Shown here in pieces: positions 1 to 9,268 of a stretch of DNA of 64,000 nt. Both the position numbers and the translations under genes were made by a program. Numbering within the stretch: the first letter of the stretch is position 1; every line of letters begins with the position of its first letter. Location: the NCBI RefSeq assembly GCF_013602415.1, contig NZ_WPAG02000002.1, positions 5,211,480-5,275,479 of the forward strand, in the 5' to 3' direction. The notes beneath the pieces are model-generated. The model saw only the letters and a program-made list of their open reading frames with translations, was not told the origin of the DNA and did not search any database. The DNA comes from Rhodococcus sp. B50 (lineage in GTDB: Bacteria > Actinomycetota > Actinomycetes > Mycobacteriales > Mycobacteriaceae).

Positions 1-1
1 G

Positions 2-229
2 GACCTACCGGACGGCACCGAGGTCGCCCTGGTCCACCACGCGACCGGCGAGCGGACGACGCTCACGGTGGACGCGGTCGTCGTCGCCGCACATCAGGAG
101 CCCGTCGACGAGCTGTGGCACGAGCTCTCGGAATGCGGCACGAGGGTGATCCGCGTGGGCGACGCGGTGACGCCCCGGCGCCTGCACGCTGCGGTCCTCG
201 AGGGTGACCGGGCCGCCAGGGAGCTCTAG
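2..229 (+). CDS. C-terminal end of a probable FAD/NAD(P)H oxidoreductase (FadH/OYE type), 5'-truncated
   Basis: Only the last 75 residues are in the window, so the start is missing. The visible part contains a VDAVVVAA strand-like segment, then GDAVTPRRLHAAVLEGDRAA just before the TAG. This GDxxxPRRxxxAxxEGxxAA ending is typical of the second dinucleotide-binding domain of 2,4-dienoyl-CoA reductase/old-yellow-enzyme fusion proteins. Such FadH/OYE oxidoreductases are recurrent members of mycofactocin loci, and mftE-mftF-mftG lie about 1.1 kb downstream, which supports the guess. The gene is separated from mftE by a reverse-strand acetyltransferase gene, so it is not in the same transcript as mftE. 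Family assignment rests on one short motif plus context; another flavin-dependent disulfide-type reductase is possible. Confidence 0.5.
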   Translation, partial: DLPDGTEVALVHHATGERTTLTVDAVVVAAHQEPVDELWHELSECGTRVIRVGDAVTPRRLHAAVLEGDRAAREL

Positions 230-232
230 CTT

Positions 233-1216
233 CTACGTCTCCAGTTCGCGGCGCATGACGATTCGCGGCCACCGGTCGAGGCCGTGCCTGCGTTCCTCCG
301 TTCGGATCCGTGCGAGAGCGGCGGAGAGGGCATCGTCCGCGACCGTCCGGAAACCGAGACGCGCGTAGTAAGGGCCGTTCCACGGCACGTCGCGGTAGGT
401 GGTGAGCGACAGGGATCCGAAGCCGGCGTCCCGCGCCCATCCCGCGACGTGCGCGAGCAACATGCGACCGATCCCGCGACGCGCGTGGTCGGGATGGACC
501 GATACCTGTTCGATATGGACGCCGTCGTCGACGATGTCGGCCACGAGATACGCGACCGGGAGCCCACCTTCGTCGGACCACACCCAGCAGCGACCAGCGT
601 CCCGGTGGACGCGCAGATCGTCGACGGACGGGGGATCGTCGTCGGCCACGAAGGTCATGCCGATCTCGGCGAAGGGCTTCCCCGCCGCGCGCTCGATCTC
701 CTGCAGCTCCGGCAGGTCGTCGTCGGTGGCGAGGCGGATCGGCGGCAGACTCTTGCAGTAGTACATCGCCGTCGGCGAGTGCGAGTAGAGGCCGAAGCGC
801 TCGGACATCGGTACGTATCCGGCCTTCGCGTACAGCGCGATCGCCTCGGGTTGTTCGCTGCCCGTCTCGAGGACCATGCGACGACGACCGGCATCGGTCG
901 CGGTCCGCTCGAGCGCGCCCAGCACCCGCTCCGCCACACCGCGACGCCGCATGCTCGCACGCACGTACATCCGTTTGATCTCGGCGTCCTCGTCGCGCAG
1001 TCCTCGATGCGAGGGCTCCGGTGCGCGCCAACCACCGATCCCGGCCGGAATCCGGTCGGTCAGCGCCAGGAGGAACACGCCGCGCGGCGGCTGGAATTCG
1101 TGCGGCGACAGTTCGGTGTCGTCGGGTCCGCCGTACCTCCGGACGTATTCGAGCTGGACCTCGCCGATGAGGTCCTGCACGTCCGGATCGTCCAGCGGAC
1201 GAGGTTCGATCAGCAC
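233..1216 (-). CDS. Tandem-GNAT N-acetyltransferase
   Basis: A 327-residue protein with two GNAT folds in series. The first has the acetyl-CoA-binding signature MRRRGVAERVLGALE followed by ALYAKAGYVP; the second has HARRGIGRMLLAHVAGWA followed by YYARLGFRTV. Both show the R/Q-x-x-G-x-A/G loop that binds the pyrophosphate of acetyl-CoA. I chose the GTG at 1216 (VLIEPRPLDD), where a normal GNAT beta strand begins; the frame is open to 1303 but the extra 29 residues are Arg/Gly/Pro-rich and look non-coding. The substrate cannot be read from sequence. The gene is divergent from mftE (97 bp between the starts) and convergent with the oxidoreductase gene, whose stop is only 3 bp away. It sits inside an otherwise mycofactocin-related stretch but is not a known mycofactocin gene. 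Confidence 0.85.
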   Translation of the reverse strand: MLIEPRPLDDPDVQDLIGEVQLEYVRRYGGPDDTELSPHEFQPPRGVFLLALTDRIPAGIGGWRAPEPSHRGLRDEDAEIKRMYVRASMRRRGVAERVLGALERTATDAGRRRMVLETGSEQPEAIALYAKAGYVPMSERFGLYSHSPTAMYYCKSLPPIRLATDDDLPELQEIERAAGKPFAEIGMTFVADDDPPSVDDLRVHRDAGRCWVWSDEGGLPVAYLVADIVDDGVHIEQVSVHPDHARRGIGRMLLAHVAGWARDAGFGSLSLTTYRDVPWNGPYYARLGFRTVADDALSAALARIRTEERRHGLDRWPRIVMRRELET

Positions 1217-1313
1217 CGGGAAAGCGTACCGATCCGATCCCGGTGTCCGGGCGGACCTGCCGGGACCTCCGGGTTTCGTGCATGCCCGCCAAACCCTTAG
1301 CATCGGAGCGGTG

Positions 1314-1997
1314 ATGCGGGAGCTCGCCGACGCCTACTGGACGGACATCGAACCCGACCGGGTGACGGTGGCCGTCCCGGTCGGTGCGCTCGAACAACAC
1401 GGCCCACACCTCCCCCTCGACACCGACACCCGGATCGCAGGTGCTGTCGCCGCCGCGCTGCCCGAGGTGGTCCTCGCCCCGCCTCTGCCCTACGGGGCGA
1501 GCGGTGAGCACGAAGGTTTCGCCGGCACCGTCTCGATCGGTGCCGAGGTGACGAAGGCGTTGATCGTCGAATACGGCAGGTCGGTGTGCCGGTGGGCGAA
1601 GCGGGTGGTCTTCGTCAACGGCCACGGCGGCAACGCCTATCCGCTGATCGAGGCGGTGAGCCTCCTGCGGTACGAGGGCCGCGACGCTGCCTGGCTTCCG
1701 TGTGCGGTGCCCGAGTCCGACGCCCACGCCGGTGCCACCGAGACGAGTCTGATGCTGCACCTGGCACCCGGGGCGGTCGACATGGCACGCGCGGCGGTGG
1801 GAGCGACGGAACCGATCGGCGCATTGATGCCTCGACTGCGCGAAGCCGGTATCGTCTCGGTGTCCGCGAACGGAGTGCTGGGAGACCCCACCGAGGCCAC
1901 CGCAGAACTCGGCGCGCGCCTGTTCGCGAGTCTGGTCGAGCAGGCGAGTGCACAGGTGGCCCGGTGGCAGCCGGGAACGGAAGGAAGGCTTCGGTGA
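1314..1997 (+). CDS. mftE: Mycofactocin precursor peptide peptidase MftE (creatininase family)
   Basis: A 227-residue protein of the creatininase amidohydrolase family. The metal-binding motifs are clear: GALEQHGPHLPLDTDTR near the N-terminus, FVNGHGGNAYPL at mid-protein, and SDAHAGATETSLM. In mycofactocin biosynthesis MftE cleaves the MftC-modified MftA peptide to release the C-terminal Val-Tyr-derived pyrrolidinone core. The assignment over other creatininases is supported by mftF starting within its stop codon (GTGA overlap at 1994-1997) and by mftG following. An in-frame GTG at 1311 is an alternative start; ATG 1314 gives the usual MxELxxxxW beginning. mftA, mftB, mftC and mftD are not in the window and presumably lie to the left. 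Confidence 0.9.
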   Translation: MRELADAYWTDIEPDRVTVAVPVGALEQHGPHLPLDTDTRIAGAVAAALPEVVLAPPLPYGASGEHEGFAGTVSIGAEVTKALIVEYGRSVCRWAKRVVFVNGHGGNAYPLIEAVSLLRYEGRDAAWLPCAVPESDAHAGATETSLMLHLAPGAVDMARAAVGATEPIGALMPRLREAGIVSVSANGVLGDPTEATAELGARLFASLVEQASAQVARWQPGTEGRLR

Positions 1998-3427
1998 GTC
2001 GGGCGATTACTCCACAGGCGACATCTCCGGAGACGGCGCAGCCACGGGCGACCCGGCTCCCCGACGGTTTCGGTGTGCGCATCGACGCACGTGTGCGCAG
2101 CTTCGCCGGAGGACGTGTCCTCGTCGGGGGGTCGCCCACGCGCATGCTGAAACTCGCTCCCGCCGCCGCGACGATGATCGAGGAGGACTTCGTCGAGGTG
2201 GTCGACGCGCAGAGCGCAGCGGTCGCGCGACGCCTGCTCGATTCGGGTATCGGGAACCCCCGCCCTACGAAACTCCCGCCCAGTTCGGCCGTCACCGTCG
2301 TCGTGCCCGTCAAGGACAATGCGTCCGGCCTCGCCCGTCTGCTCGCCGCTGTCGAAGGGCACGAGGTCGTGGTCGTCGACGACGGATCCGACAAGCCTGT
2401 CGAACCACCGGCTCGCGGTCGCGTCCGGGTGATCAGACACGAGACCGCACGCGGGCCGGCGGCGGCCCGAAACGCCGGATTGCAGCAGGTGACAACGGAA
2501 TTCGTCGCCTTCCTCGATTCCGACGTGGTGCCGCAACTGGGTTGGCTCGAACGATCGCTGGGGCATTTCACCGATCCCGCGGTCGCTCTCGTCGCGCCGC
2601 GCATCGTGGCCCTCGAACCCGACAGCAGCGCACTGGCGAAATACGAGCACGCACGATCGTCGCTCGACCTCGGCAGTCGGGAATCTGCGGTCGTCGCGGG
2701 CGGCCCCGTCTCGTACGTGCCGAGCGCGGCACTGCTCGTGCGTCGCGACGCGCTCGTCGCCTGCGGTGGTTTCGACGAGACGATGCACGTGGCCGAGGAT
2801 GTCGATCTGTGCCGGCGACTGCAGGGCGCGGGGTGGCGGTTGCGGTACGAGCCCATCTCTCGGGTCGCGCACGATCATCGCACCCGTTTCCGGACGTGGT
2901 TGACACGCAAGGCGTTCTACGGAACCGGTGCGGCCCCGCTCGCGGATCGGCATCCGGGTTCCGTCCCGCCGATGGTGATGTCGATCTGGACGCTCCTCGC
3001 GTGTGTCGGGATCGCGAGCTTCACCCGCGTCGGCGTGATCGCAGCCGTGCTGACGCAGGTGGTCACCTTCGTGCGGTTGCGACGGATGTTCGCCGGCCTC
3101 GACCGGCCCGACCGTATCGCCGCACTGCTCACCGCCCAGGGATCGGCCGGTGGTCTGTGGCAGGTGGCGTCGGCGGTGTGCCGGCACTACTGGCCGGTCA
3201 CGGTCGTCGCAGCGGTGTTCTCTCGCAAGGTTCGCCGGGCGGTCCTGCTCTTCGCTGTGGCCGAAGGCATCTGGGACTGGAAGACGCATCACGAGAGCGG
3301 CGGGCTCGATCCCGTCCGCTACCTGCTCTACAAGCGACTCGACGACCTCGCGTACGGAGCGGGGCTGTGGAAGGGTGCGCTCGACGCCCGTACGGCGTCC
3401 GCGCTCGTGCCCGACATCCGGAAGTGA
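1994..3427 (+). CDS. mftF: Mycofactocin glycosyltransferase MftF (GT2 family)
   Basis: A 477-residue membrane-associated glycosyltransferase. The GT2 core begins around residue 98 with VTVVVPVKDN, then VVVVDDGSD, GPAAARNAG and the DxD-type metal site FLDSDVV; further on FDETMHVAEDVDLCRRL matches the ED acceptor-site motif. The C-terminal third has hydrophobic segments (SIWTLLACVGIASF and others) fitting membrane attachment. Known MftF enzymes add beta-1,4-linked glucose units to the mycofactocin core. Start: GTG 1994, which overlaps the mftE stop codon by four bases and implies translational coupling; upstream residues in this frame are out-of-frame mftE sequence. mftG follows after a single base. 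Confidence 0.9.
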   Translation: MSRAITPQATSPETAQPRATRLPDGFGVRIDARVRSFAGGRVLVGGSPTRMLKLAPAAATMIEEDFVEVVDAQSAAVARRLLDSGIGNPRPTKLPPSSAVTVVVPVKDNASGLARLLAAVEGHEVVVVDDGSDKPVEPPARGRVRVIRHETARGPAAARNAGLQQVTTEFVAFLDSDVVPQLGWLERSLGHFTDPAVALVAPRIVALEPDSSALAKYEHARSSLDLGSRESAVVAGGPVSYVPSAALLVRRDALVACGGFDETMHVAEDVDLCRRLQGAGWRLRYEPISRVAHDHRTRFRTWLTRKAFYGTGAAPLADRHPGSVPPMVMSIWTLLACVGIASFTRVGVIAAVLTQVVTFVRLRRMFAGLDRPDRIAALLTAQGSAGGLWQVASAVCRHYWPVTVVAAVFSRKVRRAVLLFAVAEGIWDWKTHHESGGLDPVRYLLYKRLDDLAYGAGLWKGALDARTASALVPDIRK

Positions 3428-3428
3428 C

Positions 3429-4889
3429 ATGATCCCCGCGCGCGCCGACGTGGTGATCGTCGGGGGTGGTAGCTGCGGGTGCGTTCTCGCCGCCCGGCTC
3501 AGCGACGATCCGGACCGCACCGTGCTGGTGCTCGAGGAGGGCGCGGCCTTCGGCTCGGCGTCCGACGTCCCGAGGGAGATCCGCGACGCCGCCGTCCTTC
3601 CGGTGGGTCCGGAAAGCCTCTGGACGACGGACTTTCCCGCACGGTTGACCCCCGACGTCGACACGACCGTGGCGCGCGGCCGGGTGCTGGGCGGATCCGG
3701 AGCGGTCAACGGTGCCTATTTCGTGCGCGCGCGACCCGACGACTTCGCGTCCTGGCCCGCATCGTGGTCGTACGAGCAGGTGCTGCCGTACTTCCGGGCC
3801 GTCGAGACCGACGCGGACTTCACCGGCGACCTCCACGGGAACTCCGGTCCGATACCGGTCGCCCGGGTGCCGCGCGACCGGATGCATCCGCTCTCGCATG
3901 CCTTCGCCGACGCCGCCGAGTGCGCCGGTTTCGTTTCCGTCGCCGACCTCAACGCTCCGGGACCCGACGGGGTCGGCGCGGTCCCGTCGAACGTCCGCGA
4001 CGGGACGAGGGTGAGCTCGTTCCTCGCGTATCTGGCACCCGTCCTGGACCGGCCGAATCTGACGGTCGCCGGCGGGGTGGCCGCGACCCGCGTCGTCGTG
4101 GCCGGTGATCGCGCGGTCGGTGTCGAGATCGCCGGACCCGAGGGACCTCGGACGATTTCGGCCGGAGACGTGATCGTCGCCGCCGGGGCGGTGCGATCCC
4201 CACAGCTGTTGATGCTCTCCGGGATCGGACCGGCCGACGAACTGCGCCGGCTCGGCATCGACCCGCTGCACGATCTTCCCGGGGTGGGCCGCGACTTCTC
4301 CGACCATCCGGAGTTCACCGTCCCGTACCGGTTCCGGCCGGATCTCCCACCGCACACGGTCCTGCTCGAGACGGTGCTGCACACCGAGAACCTCGAATTA
4401 CGCCCGTATACCGCGGCCTTCGGAGCGGCGATCCCGGGCAGCGGCGTTCCGGACCCGGTTCTCGGCGTCGTGCTGACCGGCACTCGCAGCCGCGGACGCA
4501 TCGTGCTCGACGAACGCGATCCGAGACGGCCACCGCTGCTCGACTACCGGTATCTGACGGATCCGGCCGACCGGAAGGTCCTGGAGGAGGGTGTCGGGTT
4601 CGCCGCCGACCTGCTCGCCCGAACCGTCGGCGTCGTCGAGACCGGCAGCGTGGACGTGGCCGGCGGCAGGCTCGGAACGTCACTGCACCTGTCCGGTACG
4701 TGCCGGATGGGCGACGACGATCGCGCGGTGGTCGACGAGTGGTGCCGCGTGCGCGGGATCGACGGGCTGAGCGTGGTCGACACCTCGGTGTTTCCGCAGG
4801 TGCCGAGCCGTGGACCGCACGCGACGGCGGTGATGCTCGCCCATCGCGTCGCGACCGGTGCGAGGCATGGCCTGCCGTTTCCGGTGTGA
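3429..4889 (+). CDS. mftG: Mycofactocin-associated GMC family oxidoreductase MftG
   Basis: A 486-residue flavoprotein of the glucose-methanol-choline family. The N-terminal FAD-binding Rossmann motif is VVIVGGGSCGCVLAARL, followed by RVLGGSGAVNGAYFVR (GMC signature 1), DVIVAAGAVRSPQLLMLSGI (signature 2) and the C-terminal HLSGTCRMG plus VVDTSVFPQVPSRGPHATAVM segment with the catalytic His region. Family knowledge: MftG passes electrons from reduced mycofactocin toward the respiratory chain, allowing reuse of the cofactor during alcohol oxidation. It is the third gene of the mftEFG run, starting one base after the mftF stop. A 6-bp stem hairpin follows the stop codon. Confidence 0.88.
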   Translation: MIPARADVVIVGGGSCGCVLAARLSDDPDRTVLVLEEGAAFGSASDVPREIRDAAVLPVGPESLWTTDFPARLTPDVDTTVARGRVLGGSGAVNGAYFVRARPDDFASWPASWSYEQVLPYFRAVETDADFTGDLHGNSGPIPVARVPRDRMHPLSHAFADAAECAGFVSVADLNAPGPDGVGAVPSNVRDGTRVSSFLAYLAPVLDRPNLTVAGGVAATRVVVAGDRAVGVEIAGPEGPRTISAGDVIVAAGAVRSPQLLMLSGIGPADELRRLGIDPLHDLPGVGRDFSDHPEFTVPYRFRPDLPPHTVLLETVLHTENLELRPYTAAFGAAIPGSGVPDPVLGVVLTGTRSRGRIVLDERDPRRPPLLDYRYLTDPADRKVLEEGVGFAADLLARTVGVVETGSVDVAGGRLGTSLHLSGTCRMGDDDRAVVDEWCRVRGIDGLSVVDTSVFPQVPSRGPHATAVMLAHRVATGARHGLPFPV

Positions 4890-4890
4890 T

Positions 4891-4908
4891 CCCGACTACA
4901 GTGTCGGG
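4891..4908 (+). terminator. Short inverted repeat after mftG
   Basis: CCCGAC and GTCGGG form a perfect 6-bp stem with a 6-nt loop starting two bases after the mftG stop. There is no T-run, and the right arm touches the GGAGGAGG ribosome-binding site (4909-4916) of the next gene, so it could instead affect translation of the GAF regulator. Confidence 0.35.
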
Positions 4909-4925
4909 GGAGGAGGCGCCCGTAC

Positions 4926-6224
4926 ATGACGGATCGTGGAATCGCGACGACCAACCCCTGGGTGGCACTGGGTCCGGGAGCGGACGTGGCCGCACACGCA
5001 CGTGCGGTGCTGCGCGCGCACGGAACCTTCGTGTCCGCGCGCGGCACGGATCGGCTCGACGGGGTGCGCTCGGTGGTCCGCGACTCGTGGAGCCGGAGCC
5101 TGCAGCGCGGCATCGATCCCGACGTCGTCGAACAACCCGCGCTGCTCGACGGGCGCGAACTCGAGGAGTACCGCGCCGGTCACCCCATGTCGCTGATCCG
5201 CCCGGTGGTGCGCAAGCTGCTCGTCGAGGACGCCGCCGACAGTGGACTGCTGGTCGCGATCACCGACGGGCAGGGGCGGTTGCTGTGGGTCGAGGGTGAT
5301 CACGCCGCCCGCAACCGCGCTCTGGCGATGAGTTTCGTCGAAGGAGCCGACTGGAGCGAGGACCGCGTCGGCACCAATGCGCCGGGAACTGCTCTCGCCG
5401 TGGATCATTCGGTGCAGATCTTCGGCGCCGAACATTTCAACCGGACGGTGCACGAATGGAGCTGTTCGGCCGCTCCGGTGCACGACCCCACCAGCGGACG
5501 GGTCCTCGGTGCCATCGACATCACCGGTGGGCACCGCGTCGCCGCCCCCGAAGTCCTGCAGCTCGTCCGCGCCACGGTTGCAGCGGCGGAAGCCGAACTG
5601 CGGTTGCACGCCCTCAGCGGCCGCCCGCTGCTCCCCTCGACGGTGCCGCGCATCGAGACCATCGGCGCCGGACGTCCCGCCCTGCATCGCGGGGGCGAAC
5701 GGGTCGGCCTGTCGCGGCGGCACGCCGAGATCCTGCTGATCCTCGCCGATCATCCCGAGGGCCTGAGTTCCGACCGGCTCGCGGTGCTGCTCGACGAGAA
5801 CGAGCTCGACTCGGTGACCATCCGCGCGGAGATGTCACGTCTGCGCAAGGTGCTCGGGGCAGAGCATCTCGGCTCGCGGCCCTACCGACTGCTGACCGGG
5901 ATCGACACCGACGTCGCGGACGTACGCCGCGCGCTCGATCGGGGCGACGTGGCCTCGGCGGTGCGCCTCTGCACCGGCGAGATTCTGCCCGGCTCGGTGG
6001 CGCCGGGCATCGAGGAGATCCGCGACGAACTCCGTTCGGGGGTGCGGGCCGCACTGTTGCGCTGCGGAGACGAGCACTTGCTCGCGCAGTGGACCTCGTC
6101 CGTCCACGGCCGCGAGGACATCACCGTGTGGGCGGCCTACCGGGCGTCGATCGATCCTCGATCGCCCCGCTTCGCGCAGGTCGATGCGACATTGACCCGA
6201 TTGGACAGGCAGCTCGCAACGTAG
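4926..6224 (+). CDS. GAF-domain transcriptional regulator, probable regulator of the adjacent aldehyde dehydrogenase
   Basis: A 432-residue protein. The N-terminal ~100 residues (VRSVVRDSWSRSLQRGIDPD) match the start of AcoR/StyR-like regulators; a GAF-like sensor follows, marked by DSGLLVAITDGQGRLLWVEG, DWSEDRVGTNAPGTAL and EWSCSAAPVHDPTSGRVLGA. There is no sigma-54 AAA+ domain. Instead the C-terminal half has a winged-helix-like segment (LSRRHAEILLILADHPEGLSSDRLA ... VTIRAEMSRLRKVLG). This layout is common for activators next to ExaC/ThcA aldehyde dehydrogenase genes in rhodococci and mycobacteria. Start ATG 4926 has GGAGGAGG nine bases upstream. The aldehyde dehydrogenase gene follows after 66 bases in the same direction, so it is its likely target. 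Effector identity is unknown; an aldehyde or alcohol is plausible. Confidence 0.8.
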   Translation: MTDRGIATTNPWVALGPGADVAAHARAVLRAHGTFVSARGTDRLDGVRSVVRDSWSRSLQRGIDPDVVEQPALLDGRELEEYRAGHPMSLIRPVVRKLLVEDAADSGLLVAITDGQGRLLWVEGDHAARNRALAMSFVEGADWSEDRVGTNAPGTALAVDHSVQIFGAEHFNRTVHEWSCSAAPVHDPTSGRVLGAIDITGGHRVAAPEVLQLVRATVAAAEAELRLHALSGRPLLPSTVPRIETIGAGRPALHRGGERVGLSRRHAEILLILADHPEGLSSDRLAVLLDENELDSVTIRAEMSRLRKVLGAEHLGSRPYRLLTGIDTDVADVRRALDRGDVASAVRLCTGEILPGSVAPGIEEIRDELRSGVRAALLRCGDEHLLAQWTSSVHGREDITVWAAYRASIDPRSPRFAQVDATLTRLDRQLAT

Positions 6225-6290
6225 TTGCAACCCTCGCGTTCGTAGTGTTCCGGATCACATACCGACCGCTCGACGCTGCAGGAGATGCAC

Positions 6291-7814
<1,524 letters not shown>

Positions 7815-7824
7815 TCCGGACTTC

Positions 7825-7860
7825 GGCGCCTGTCACGTCCCACGCGACGTGGCAGGCGCC
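7825..7860 (+). terminator. Strong hairpin between the aldehyde dehydrogenase and DUF779 genes
   Basis: GGCGCCTGTCACGTC (7825-7839) pairs with GACGTGGCAGGCGCC (7846-7860): 15 base pairs including one G.U, with a 6-nt loop. It lies 10 bases after the stop codon. There is no following T-run, so it may act as an attenuator or mRNA-stabilising element that reduces expression of the downstream gene rather than a classical terminator. Confidence 0.6.
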
Positions 7861-7907
7861 GTTGCCATCTCCCGATTGCCGTGCACCCCAACGGAAAGGG
7901 CATGCCC

Positions 7908-8432
7908 ATGACCGTCCCGCGTCTCGTGGCGACCGCCGAGGCCGTCGGACTGCTGCGCCGTCTCGCGCAGCGCAACGGACCGCTCATGATGCACCAGTCC
8001 GGCGGATGCTGCGACGGCTCCGCGCCGATGTGTTATCCCGACGGTGACTTCATTGTCGGCGACCGCGACGTGCTGCTCGGAGTCCTCGACCTCCGTCTCG
8101 GGGCAGGGGAGACCCGCTCCGATCCGCCGGGTGGGGCCGACGCCGTGCCGGTGTGGATCTCCGGCTCGCAGTTCGAGGCGTGGAAACACACCTGCCTCGT
8201 CCTCGACATCGTGCCCGGGCGCGGTTCCGGTTTCAGTCTCGAGAGCCCGGAGGGTGTGCGTTTCCTCAGCAGGGGCCGCGCGTTCACCCCCGACGAACTG
8301 GCGCTTCTCGAAGCCGACCGGCCGCTGACCGGCCGCGACTGGGAGGCCGGTGACCGGCCCGCCGCGTCCGATACGCCGACCGTGGTCGCCGAGGCCGCCG
8401 ACGCGTGCCCGGTACCGGGCGCGTCCCTGTGA
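7908..8432 (+). CDS. DUF779 family protein
   Basis: A 174-residue protein whose first ~120 residues match DUF779. Its hallmark is the Cys-rich HQSGGCCDGSAPMCYP segment near residue 30, with further conserved VWISGSQFEAWKHT and GFSLESPEGVRFLSR. The clustered Cys and His residues suggest metal or thiol chemistry, but no activity is established. DUF779 genes commonly follow ExaC-type aldehyde dehydrogenases, as here. The C-terminal ~45 residues (after TPDELALLEA) are an acidic, Ala/Pro-rich extension. Start: ATG 7908, with GGAAAGG upstream; ATG 7902 and GTG 7881 are in-frame alternatives. Confidence 0.8.
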   Translation: MTVPRLVATAEAVGLLRRLAQRNGPLMMHQSGGCCDGSAPMCYPDGDFIVGDRDVLLGVLDLRLGAGETRSDPPGGADAVPVWISGSQFEAWKHTCLVLDIVPGRGSGFSLESPEGVRFLSRGRAFTPDELALLEADRPLTGRDWEAGDRPAASDTPTVVAEAADACPVPGASL

Positions 8433-8441
8433 TCCACCCTG

Positions 8442-8470
8442 CCCTCCTCTCGGGATCCATCCGGGGAGGG
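8442..8470 (+). terminator. Possible hairpin downstream of the DUF779 gene
   Basis: CCCTCC (8442-8447) can pair with GGAGGG (8465-8470), with a weaker inner stem. It lies 10 bases after the stop. A second dyad, GGAATCC/GGATTCC (8512-8518/8523-8529), sits closer to the next gene. Weak support; no T-run. Confidence 0.3.
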
Positions 8471-8573
8471 TGACTCACCCGCCGGAGGCTCACGTGCGTC
8501 AGAATCGGGACGGAATCCGTCCGGATTCCGGACGACGACGTGGGCGCCCGGCGGGTGCGACGAGGAGTGGGCG

Positions 8574-9122
8574 ATGGCCTTCGCAGGCAACGTGGACGAA
8601 CTGGCACTGCTGCAGACGGTGCGTCTGAAGAAGCAGGTCACGGCCGAGGTGATTGCCGCGCACCTCGGTGTGTCGGTGGCGGCCGGCCAGGCCGCGGCGG
8701 CCGCACTCCTCGAGCAGGGCAAGGCGGCGGAGAACGACGGCGGCATCAGCCTCACCGACAAGGGCACCGCCGAGCTGAACGATCAGCTCGACGCGGAGCG
8801 GGTATCCATCGACGAGGATTCGATCTCGGATCTCTACGACCAGTTCCTCCCGCTCGACGAGGAACTGACCACGCTCCTCGAGGACGTGGACGGCGACGGA
8901 TTCGTCGACGGCCTCCTCGACCTCGATCGGCGTGCGCAGAGCCTGTTCGACGACGTGTCGGCGTTCGTGCCTCGCCTGTCGCGCTATCAGGATCTGTTCG
9001 CCGAGGCCCTGGAGAAGATCAAGGGCGGCTCGCTCGCGTGGGCCGGCGCCGCCAATATCGACTCGTACGCCTCCGTGTGGGGCGAGATGCGCCAGGAGAT
9101 CGCGGGCGCTGCCGGCCGCTGA
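8574..9122 (+). CDS. Conserved-looking hypothetical protein with a possible winged-helix N-terminus
   Basis: A 182-residue protein I do not recognise. Residues ~8-60 (LALLQTVRLKKQVTAEVIAA, then VSVAAGQAAAAALLEQGKA and ISLTDKGTAELN) read like a winged helix-turn-helix: helix, turn, recognition helix, then a GI-LTxKG wing as in MarR/PadR-type proteins. The remainder is acidic and helical, with LYDQFLPLDEELTTLLEDVDG followed by DLDRRAQSLFDDVSAFVPRL; no catalytic motif is visible. ATG 8574 is preceded by GAGGAG at good spacing. Upstream is the DUF779 gene and downstream, after a structured gap, the MHS transporter gene. It could be a transcription factor for either neighbour or a small-molecule sensor; codon use is normal for the region. 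Confidence 0.6.
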   Translation: MAFAGNVDELALLQTVRLKKQVTAEVIAAHLGVSVAAGQAAAAALLEQGKAAENDGGISLTDKGTAELNDQLDAERVSIDEDSISDLYDQFLPLDEELTTLLEDVDGDGFVDGLLDLDRRAQSLFDDVSAFVPRLSRYQDLFAEALEKIKGGSLAWAGAANIDSYASVWGEMRQEIAGAAGR

Positions 9123-9146
9123 GCATTTCGTTCGTTCGGCACACTA

Positions 9147-9162
9147 TGTGATGCCGGTCACC
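9147..9162 (+). promoter_or_regulatory. CRP/GlxR-like operator 1 upstream of the MHS transporter
   Basis: TGTGATGCCGGTCACC matches the actinobacterial CRP/GlxR consensus TGTGA-N6-TCACA at 9 of 10 defined positions. It is 107 bases before the transporter start. The call is from consensus only. Confidence 0.45.
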
Positions 9163-9165
9163 CCT

Positions 9166-9182
9166 ACCCCCTTTTCGGGGGT
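9166..9182 (+). terminator. ACCCCC/GGGGGT hairpin
   Basis: A perfect 6-bp stem with loop TTTTC, 44 bases after the stop of the hypothetical gene and between the two CRP-like dyads. It may end the upstream transcript; it is also the centre of a larger fold made by the two dyads pairing with each other. Confidence 0.4.
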
Positions 9183-9190
9183 GGTGAGGG

Positions 9191-9206
9191 GGTGATCGGC
9201 ATCACT
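9191..9206 (+). promoter_or_regulatory. CRP/GlxR-like operator 2 upstream of the MHS transporter
   Basis: GGTGATCGGCATCACT matches TGTGA-N6-TCACA at 8 of 10 positions and contains the perfect dyad GTGAT-CGGC-ATCAC. It is 63 bases before the transporter start. Its sequence is nearly the reverse complement of operator 1 (13 of 14 core bases). Confidence 0.4.
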
Positions 9207-9268
9207 ACGTTTCGTTCATCCGCTGAGGCGATCACGCCCGCGGTTCGAACGGACAACGGAGGACTCAC

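Noticed and set aside
63..1760. 565-codon reverse-strand frame over the GNAT and mftE region
   Set aside because: It overlaps two well-supported genes, and its translation is Arg/Gly-rich without any domain.
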